A stretch of DNA of 11,059 nt, from assembly GCA_031430035.1 (NCBI GenBank), contig JANPAS010000004.1:1-11059 (forward strand), in the 5' to 3' direction. Both the position numbers and the translations under genes were made by a program. The notes under the pieces were generated by a model that was not told the origin of the DNA, did not search any database, and saw nothing but the letters and a program-made list of their open reading frames with translations. Below, piece after piece: positions 6,993 to 11,059 of the stretch (position 1 is its first letter; each line of letters starts with the position of its first letter). The DNA is from JASGCK01 sp031430035 (GTDB lineage: Bacteria; Pseudomonadota; Gammaproteobacteria; Burkholderiales; Burkholderiaceae_C).

Positions 6993-7352
6993 CTAATCTA
7001 TGGGCTCGGACACGGCTTGCAAGGGGTGGCCTGCATTTTGTGCCGCTTCCATAACGGTATTGACCTTGGTCGCGGCAACATCGCGCGAAAACACACCGCA
7101 AATACCCTTCCCCTCCACATGAATTTTGAGCATGATGCCAATGGCGGTGTCTCGGTCTTTGCCAAAAAACTCTTGAATCGCAAAAACCACAAACTCCATT
7201 GGGGTGTAATCGTCGTTTAATAGCGCGACTTGGTACATCTGCGGCGGCTTCGTTTGCAGGGGGCGACGCTCTAGAACGACCGTTCCGTCATCATCACCTT
7301 CATGCGCAGGGCGAACCATGGGCGGAGTCACAGGGGCGATAGGCTTACTCAT
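6993..7352 (-). CDS. clpS: ATP-dependent Clp protease adaptor ClpS
   Basis: A 119-residue adaptor that delivers N-degron substrates to ClpA and blocks binding of some other substrates. The conserved core starts at PPQMYQVALLNDDYTPMEFV (36-55), whose N46-D47-D48 and M52-M53-region residues correspond to the E. coli N-end-binding pocket; H78 in MLKIHVEGKG matches the pocket histidine, and GICGVFSRDVAATKV (83-97) completes the core. The first 35 residues form a longer, Pro-rich N-terminal tail than in E. coli ClpS (106 residues); this tail is the part that enters the ClpA pore. The start is the ATG at 7352, inside the last codons of ppsA (overlap ATGAGTAA). A longer in-frame start at 7598 lies inside ppsA and codes for unrelated residues. 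No good ribosome site precedes it (only GGAAAA about 10 bases away), so translational coupling to ppsA is likely. Confidence 0.96.
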   Translation of the reverse strand: MSKPIAPVTPPMVRPAHEGDDDGTVVLERRPLQTKPPQMYQVALLNDDYTPMEFVVFAIQEFFGKDRDTAIGIMLKIHVEGKGICGVFSRDVAATKVNTVMEAAQNAGHPLQAVSEPID

Positions 7353-9741
7353 GGTTGGCCAACATTTTCCAAGTCGCAACAACCGAGTCGGGATTGAGCG
7401 AAATAGAGGTGATGCCCAGATCAACCAACCAGCGTGCGAAATCAGGATGATCACTCGGGCCTTGGCCGCAAATACCGACATACTTGTTTTGCGCCAAGCA
7501 AGCTTTGATGGACATCTCGAGCATGGCTTTAACGGCAGGATCACGCTCGTCGAAGTCTTTGGCGAGTAGTTCAAGGCCAGAGTCACGATCAAGCCCAAGG
7601 GTGAGTTGCGTCAAGTCGTTTGAACCAATCGAAAAGCCATCAAAATACTCTAGAAATTGCGCCGCAAGAATGGCGTTACTCGGCACTTCGCACATCATGA
7701 TGTGCCGTAGACCGTTTACACCGCGACCAAGACCGCATTTCTCTAGCATCGAACTCACGGCACGCGCTTGTCCCAGGGTACGGACAAATGGCACCATGAT
7801 TTCGACATTGGTAAGCCCCATCTCGTTACGAACACGCTTCATGGCCTCGCATTCCATCGCAAAAGCTTCGCCGAACTCAGCGCTCACATAGCGTGCTGCA
7901 CCGCGGAAACCCAGCATCGGGTTTTCTTCCTCGGGTTCGTAGCGGCTGCCGCCAATCAGCTTACGATATTCGTTCGATTTGAAATCCGACAAGCGCACGA
8001 TGACGGGTTTGGGCCAAAACGCCGCCGCAATCGTAGCAACGCCCTCAGCGACCTTGTCCACATAGAACGCACGCGGCGAGGCATGACCACGCGCAGCTAT
8101 CTCGACGGCCAGCTTCAAATCTGGATCGACTTCTGGGTAATCCAAAATTGCCTTTGGATGCACGCCAATATTGTTATTGATGATGAACTCTAAGCGCGCC
8201 AAACCCACGCCAGAATTGGGAAGCTGGCAAAAATCGAATGCCAACTGGGGATTACCAATGTTCATCGTGATCTTGGCTTTGATCGGCGGCATGGTGCCGC
8301 GCTCGACTTCCGTCAATTCGGCCTCTAGCTTGCCTTCGTAAATAAAGCCTGTATCACCCTCTGCACAACTAACGGTGACGAGCGTCCCCGTCTGGAGGCG
8401 CTCGGTCGCATCGCCGCAGCCCACCACGGCAGGAATTCCCAATTCACGCGCAATGATGGCAGCATGACAAGTACGACCGCCTCGGTTCGTCACAATCGCG
8501 CTGGCGCGTTTCATGACCGGCTCCCAGTTCGGATCTGTCATGTCGGTCACCAAAATATCGCCCACTTGGACTTGATCCATTTGGCTAATGTTGTCGACCT
8601 TGCGGACAATGCCTGTGCCAATTTTTTGACCAATCGCGCGGCCTTCGGCCAAGACCGTGCCTTTGCCCAAGAGCTTGTAGCGAACTTCGGCTTTGCCTTT
8701 GGCTTGGCTCTTCACAGTCTCAGGGCGCGCTTGCAAAATATAGAGTCCACCGTCTGTACCGTCTTTGCCCCACTCAATATCCATCGGGCGACCGTAGTGG
8801 TCTTCGATGATCACGGCGTACTTTGCCAGCTGCTCAACATCGGCATCCGTCAACGAATACGCGTGCTGCTGGAGCGTTGGCACATCAATCGTACGCACCA
8901 GCTTGCCATTGGCGGCTTTTTCTTCAGGCGTAGCAAACACCATTTGAATCAGTTTGCTACCCAAGTTACGACGAATGAGCGCACGATTACCAGCTTTCAG
9001 CATTGGCTTATGCACATAAAACTCGTCAGGATTAACAGCGCCCTGCACCACCGTCTCGCCAAGGCCATAACTGCTGGTAATAAACACGACTTGGTCAAAA
9101 CCGCTTTCGGTATCCATCGTAAACATCACGCCTGCAGCGCCCAAATCTGAGCGAACCATGCGCTGAACGCCTGCGGAGAGCGCCACTTCCGAATGCGCAA
9201 AGCCTTGGTGAACGCGGTAGCTAATCGCTCGGTCGTTGTAGAGAGATGCAAAAACTTCTTTCATTTTGTGCAGCACGGTGTCAATGCCTACCACATTCAA
9301 AAAGGTTTCTTGTTGACCTGCAAATGAAGCATCTGGCAAATCCTCTGCCGTTGCGGACGAACGCACGGCAAAAGACGCTTCTGTGTTCCCTGCGCTCAAT
9401 TTGGCAAAAGCATCGCGAATCGCTTGCTCAAGATCAGCGGGGAATGGCTGTGCCTCCACTAAAGCGCGAATCTCTGCACCGACACGGGCAAGCGCATTCA
9501 CGTCTTCCGTATCAAGCGCATTCAATTTCGTATTGATTTTGTCGTCCAGCCCTGCATGCTTCAAAAAGGCACGAAACGCATACGCTGTCGTGGCAAACCC
9601 TGTTGGCACTTTCACACCACTGGGCAACTGAGAAATCATCTCGCCAAGACTGGCATTCTTGCCACCTACAGACTCAACGTCAGTATTTCGGAGGAGCTCA
9701 AAGGGAACGACGAGGGCTGTGGATTCAAAGAGTTGTGACAT
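7345..9741 (-). CDS. ppsA: Phosphoenolpyruvate synthase (pyruvate, water dikinase)
   Basis: A 798-residue cytoplasmic enzyme, the full family length, converting pyruvate, ATP and water to PEP, AMP and phosphate for gluconeogenesis. The N-terminal ATP-binding domain begins with VGGKNASLGEM (25-35) and has FAVRSSATAEDLP (124-136) and YGLGETVVQG (225-234). The swivelling phosphohistidine domain contains GGRTCHAAIIARELG: H426 is the phosphate-carrying catalytic histidine and T424 is the threonine phosphorylated by PpsR in homologues. The C-terminal PEP/pyruvate barrel has GLARLEFI (513-520), GSNDLTQLTLGLDRD (706-720) and the catalytic cysteine C758 in GICGQGPSDHPDF. The start is the ATG at 9741; no Shine-Dalgarno sequence lies before it. 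It is the first gene of a probable ppsA-clpS-clpA operon and is divergent from its regulator ppsR. Confidence 0.98.
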   Translation of the reverse strand: MSQLFESTALVVPFELLRNTDVESVGGKNASLGEMISQLPSGVKVPTGFATTAYAFRAFLKHAGLDDKINTKLNALDTEDVNALARVGAEIRALVEAQPFPADLEQAIRDAFAKLSAGNTEASFAVRSSATAEDLPDASFAGQQETFLNVVGIDTVLHKMKEVFASLYNDRAISYRVHQGFAHSEVALSAGVQRMVRSDLGAAGVMFTMDTESGFDQVVFITSSYGLGETVVQGAVNPDEFYVHKPMLKAGNRALIRRNLGSKLIQMVFATPEEKAANGKLVRTIDVPTLQQHAYSLTDADVEQLAKYAVIIEDHYGRPMDIEWGKDGTDGGLYILQARPETVKSQAKGKAEVRYKLLGKGTVLAEGRAIGQKIGTGIVRKVDNISQMDQVQVGDILVTDMTDPNWEPVMKRASAIVTNRGGRTCHAAIIARELGIPAVVGCGDATERLQTGTLVTVSCAEGDTGFIYEGKLEAELTEVERGTMPPIKAKITMNIGNPQLAFDFCQLPNSGVGLARLEFIINNNIGVHPKAILDYPEVDPDLKLAVEIAARGHASPRAFYVDKVAEGVATIAAAFWPKPVIVRLSDFKSNEYRKLIGGSRYEPEEENPMLGFRGAARYVSAEFGEAFAMECEAMKRVRNEMGLTNVEIMVPFVRTLGQARAVSSMLEKCGLGRGVNGLRHIMMCEVPSNAILAAQFLEYFDGFSIGSNDLTQLTLGLDRDSGLELLAKDFDERDPAVKAMLEMSIKACLAQNKYVGICGQGPSDHPDFARWLVDLGITSISLNPDSVVATWKMLANHE

Positions 9742-9798
9742 GCGGGCGTACGTAGTTTGTTTATTTAGATAATGGCGAAACAGCTATTTTAAATTATC
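9742..9798. promoter_or_regulatory. Divergent ppsA/ppsR intergenic region
   Basis: These 57 bases separate two outward-reading genes and must carry, or closely adjoin, both promoters. The ppsR side (9757-9797) is very A+T-rich, with -10-like elements GATAAT (9768-9773) and TATTTT (9785-9790) on the + strand and TAAAAT (9791-9786) on the - strand. None has a convincing -35 at normal spacing, so I assign no exact promoter. Neither start codon has a visible ribosome binding site. Confidence 0.5.
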
Positions 9799-10641
9799 AT
9801 GACCAATCAAACTCTATGTAATCGCACCATCTTTTTTGTCTCCGATGGCACAGGCATTACCGCAGAGACCTTCGGGAATGCCATTCTTGCGCAGTTTTCA
9901 CTGGAAGCCAGTCATATTCGCCTGCCTTTTACCGATACCGTGGACAAAGCGCATCAGGCTGTTCGGCAAATCAATCACACGGCAGAAGTTGACGGCAGCA
10001 AGCCGATTGTGTTTACGACCTTGGTCAATATGGAGGTCTTGCAAGTCATTATTGAGGGTTGCAAGGAAAAATGCATGCTGCTGGATATGTTTGGCACTTT
10101 CGTCAACCCGCTTGAAGTCGAACTGGGCATTAAAAGTAATCACCGCATTGGTCGCTTTAGCGATGTGAGCAAAAGCAAGGCTTACCACGACCGCATCGAA
10201 GCGATTAACTTTAGTCTTGCCCATGACGACGGGCAAAGTAATACCGATTTAGAGCAGTCCGACGTGATTTTGGTAGGCGTGAGCCGTAGCGGTAAAACTC
10301 CCACATCGCTCTATCTGGCCATGCAATATGGGCTTAAAGCCAGCAATTACCCCTTGATTCCAGAAGATTTTGAGCGGCAGCACCTGCCTCCTGCACTAGT
10401 TCCGCATAAGAAAAAGATCTTCGGACTGACCATTCAACCCGCCCGCCTAAGTGAAATCAGAAACGAGCGCCGTCCGAACTCCCGCTATGCCGACCTTGCG
10501 AATTGCCGCATGGAAGTAGCCGAGGCAGAGGCCATGATGCGCCGCGCTGGCATTCGGTGGCTGTCTACTACGACCAAATCGATCGAAGAAATCGCCACCA
10601 CGATCTTGCAAGAGCTCAAGCCCGAGCGCTTGGCGTACTAG
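9799..10641 (+). CDS. ppsR: PEP synthase regulatory protein PpsR (bifunctional kinase/pyrophosphorylase, DUF299)
   Basis: A 280-residue protein of the DUF299 family. Homologues use ADP to phosphorylate the regulatory threonine of PEP synthase, inactivating it, and remove that phosphate by Pi-dependent phosphorolysis. The N-terminal FFVSDGTGITAET (12-24) and the P-loop GVSRSGKT (160-167) followed by PTSLYLA are the family signatures; YPLIPEDFE (184-192), IFGLTIQP (207-214) and MMRRAGIRWLSTTTKSIEE (246-264) follow. The enzyme it controls, ppsA, lies divergently 57 bases away, with the target T424 present; this identifies it as the PEP synthase type rather than the pyruvate phosphate dikinase type. 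The ATG at 9799 is preceded by an A+T-rich sequence without a Shine-Dalgarno match. The promoter of the next gene appears to lie within its last codons. Confidence 0.97.
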   Translation: MTNQTLCNRTIFFVSDGTGITAETFGNAILAQFSLEASHIRLPFTDTVDKAHQAVRQINHTAEVDGSKPIVFTTLVNMEVLQVIIEGCKEKCMLLDMFGTFVNPLEVELGIKSNHRIGRFSDVSKSKAYHDRIEAINFSLAHDDGQSNTDLEQSDVILVGVSRSGKTPTSLYLAMQYGLKASNYPLIPEDFERQHLPPALVPHKKKIFGLTIQPARLSEIRNERRPNSRYADLANCRMEVAEAEAMMRRAGIRWLSTTTKSIEEIATTILQELKPERLAY

Positions 10642-10657
10642 TTTTTTGAAATATAAT
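10630..10657 (+). promoter_or_regulatory. Promoter of the small Ala/Pro/Lys-rich protein gene
   Basis: TTGGCG (10630-10635) and a perfect TATAAT (10652-10657), spaced by 16 bases, look like a sigma-70 promoter. The -35 lies within the final codons of ppsR. Transcription would start near 10664, leaving a leader of about 95 bases. Confidence 0.65.
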
Positions 10658-10684
10658 CCTTGCCGCTGTCAACCAAAGCTTTTT

Positions 10685-10703
10685 TGCTGCCGTTAGAGCA
10701 GTA
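10685..10703 (+). other. Leader hairpin 1 upstream of the small protein gene
   Basis: TGCTGC (10685-10690) pairs with GCAGTA (10698-10703), giving six pairs including one G-U, with loop CGTTAGA. It sits one base before a second, terminator-like hairpin. The structure can be read directly; its function is unknown. Confidence 0.4.
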
Positions 10704-10704
10704 C

Positions 10705-10730
10705 CTTCCAAATTCTTTGGGGGTATTTTT
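10705..10730 (+). terminator. Terminator-like hairpin, either the ppsR terminator or a leader attenuator
   Basis: CTTCCAAA (10705-10712) pairs with TTTGGGGG (10716-10723) through eight pairs, two of them G-U, around the loop TTC, followed by TATTTTT (10724-10730). It is the only terminator-like element after ppsR. It lies downstream of the TATAAT promoter, so it would also sit in the leader of the small protein mRNA. The stem is of moderate strength; the three-base loop is tight. Confidence 0.45.
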
Positions 10731-10746
10731 AAGTAACGTTAATTAA
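10729..10746. repeat. Imperfect 18-base palindrome before the small protein gene
   Basis: TTAAGTAAC (10729-10737) mirrors GTTAATTAA (10738-10746) with 8 of 9 positions matching; the centre TAACGTTA is perfect. With no loop it is more like a DNA-binding site than an RNA hairpin. It directly precedes the ribosome site, far downstream of the predicted start of transcription, and A+T-rich palindromes of this size can occur by chance. Confidence 0.3.
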
Positions 10747-10750
10747 AGGA
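10746..10750 (+). promoter_or_regulatory. Ribosome binding site of the small protein gene
   Basis: AAGGA ends 8 bases before the ATG at 10759. It is the best Shine-Dalgarno match in the window and supports this short reading frame as a real, well-translated gene. Confidence 0.8.
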
Positions 10751-10758
10751 AACTCATC

Positions 10759-10947
10759 ATGAACAAACTCATCGCCGCTTTGGTTGCTGGTCTTTTCGCC
10801 GCTACAACTTTCGCTCAAGCTCCTGCTGCACCAGCTGCTGCTAAGCCAGCCGCTGCAGCACCTGCTGCCGCTGCACCTGCTGCTAAAGCAGATGCTAAGA
10901 AAGCTGACGCTAAGCCAGCCGCTAAAAAAGAAGAAGCAAAGAAGTAA
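10759..10947 (+). CDS. Small exported Ala/Pro/Lys-rich protein, function unknown
   Basis: A 62-residue protein. It begins with a clear signal peptide (MNKLIAALVAGLFAATTFA) and a likely cleavage site TFA|QA between residues 19 and 20. The mature 43 residues use only Ala (23), Lys (9), Pro (6), Asp/Glu (4) and Gln (1). They fall into two halves: Ala/Pro-rich with one Lys (20-42), then Ala/Lys with a few Asp/Glu (43-62), ending in KK. There is no Cys, aromatic residue or known domain. I recognise the type as an unnamed small protein seen in Burkholderiales, loosely like the Ala/Lys-rich acid-shock protein Asr in composition, but homology is not shown. Promoter, strong ribosome site and strong terminator make it a single-gene unit, probably well expressed. 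Possible roles (envelope polycation, binding of acidic polymers) are guesses. Confidence 0.85.
   Translation: MNKLIAALVAGLFAATTFAQAPAAPAAAKPAAAAPAAAAPAAKADAKKADAKPAAKKEEAKK
10840..10923 (+). repeat. 15-base direct repeat within the small protein gene
   Basis: GCTAAGCCAGCCGCT occurs at 10840-10854 and again at 10909-10923, in the same frame, coding AKPAA at residues 28-32 and 51-55. It suggests that the low-complexity tail grew by internal duplication, although biased composition alone could contribute. Confidence 0.7.
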
Positions 10948-10960
10948 TTCTTTATCTCTC

Positions 10961-10998
10961 AAAACCCCCACCAGTCACAAGATTGGTGGGGGTTTTTT
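10961..10998 (+). terminator. Strong Rho-independent terminator of the small protein gene
   Basis: AAAACCCCCACCA (10961-10973) pairs perfectly with TGGTGGGGGTTTT (10984-10996), a 13-base-pair stem with a 10-base loop, followed by T to 10998. It starts 13 bases after the stop codon. The reverse direction has only four T, so it works mainly for the + strand. Confidence 0.95.
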
Positions 10999-11025
10999 AC
11001 TCCTATAGAAGCAAAAATTAAGTCC

Positions 11026-11053
11026 TTTAGCGTACGAATTTATCAAATATAAT
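11026..11053 (+). promoter_or_regulatory. Possible promoter of a gene beyond the window
   Basis: A perfect TATAAT (11048-11053) lies 16 bases after TTTAGC (11026-11031), a weak -35. The nine bases AAATATAAT are identical to the promoter at 10649-10657. No reading frame follows before the window ends, so the target gene is not visible. Confidence 0.4.
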
Positions 11054-11059
11054 TTCCCC

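Noticed and set aside
7354..7363. Perfect 10-base palindrome GTTGGCCAAC just before the clpS start
   Set aside because: It encodes conserved end residues of ppsA, has no loop to form an RNA hairpin, and a 10-base palindrome is expected by chance in a window of this size.
7353..7598. Extended start for ClpS reading through ppsA
   Set aside because: The added residues are out-of-frame ppsA sequence without similarity to ClpS.
8464..9150. 228-codon open frame antisense to ppsA
   Set aside because: It is fully opposite a conserved ppsA region and shows no recognisable domain or ribosome site; long antisense frames are common opposite constrained genes.
10729..10971. 80-codon antisense frame over the small protein gene
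   Set aside because: It is a by-product of the repetitive GCT/GCA codons on the other strand; it has no ribosome site and its Ser/Cys/Phe-rich translation is implausible.

Overview
The window looks like a piece of core chromosome from a betaproteobacterium of the order Burkholderiales, most likely Comamonadaceae or a close relative. This rests on gene content and on protein sequences recalled from these families: a Bug-type periplasmic receptor, the polyhydroxyalkanoate regulator PhaR next to RimO, and divergent ppsR/ppsA. By eye the base composition is near half G+C, which is low for typical Comamonadaceae, so I do not name a genus. No phage, transposon, CRISPR array or defence system is visible.

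Left part (1-2522, + strand): the tail of a catabolic operon. It holds the C-terminal end of a MaoC/HTD2-like acyl-CoA hydratase, a family III (CaiB/BaiF) CoA-transferase whose start overlaps that stop (ATGA), and, 26 bases later, a secreted Bug/TctC solute receptor. A strong hairpin terminator ends it. Together they fit uptake, CoA activation and hydration of a small carboxylic or dicarboxylic acid; the substrate cannot be read from the sequence.

Middle part (2521-4635, + strand): the tRNA-Val(GAC) promoter starts inside the U-tract of the preceding terminator. The tRNA is followed, with no visible terminator or promoter between, by phaR (GTG start) and rimO, which overlap by ATGA. rimO and clpA converge on one bidirectional terminator.

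Right-centre part (4634-9741, - strand): ppsA, clpS and clpA read leftward as a probable operon. ppsA and clpS overlap by 8 bases (ATGAGTAA), placing the N-degron adaptor ClpS and its protease unfoldase ClpA behind the gluconeogenic PEP synthase. Divergent to ppsA, 57 bases away, is ppsR, the kinase/phosphorylase that switches PEP synthase off and on through the threonine beside its catalytic histidine. Enzyme and regulator are therefore encoded back to back.

Right end (10630-11059, + strand): a compact transcription unit for a 62-residue exported Ala/Pro/Lys-rich protein of unknown function. It has a good promoter inside the 3' end of ppsR, a leader with two adjacent hairpins (the second terminator-like), a strong ribosome binding site and a strong terminator. 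The window stops just after another promoter-like sequence. All stretches between genes are under 300 bases and each is described. The most interesting points are the ppsA-clpS overlap, the small secreted protein with its structured leader, and the terminator/tRNA promoter overlap; none amounts to a clearly new system.
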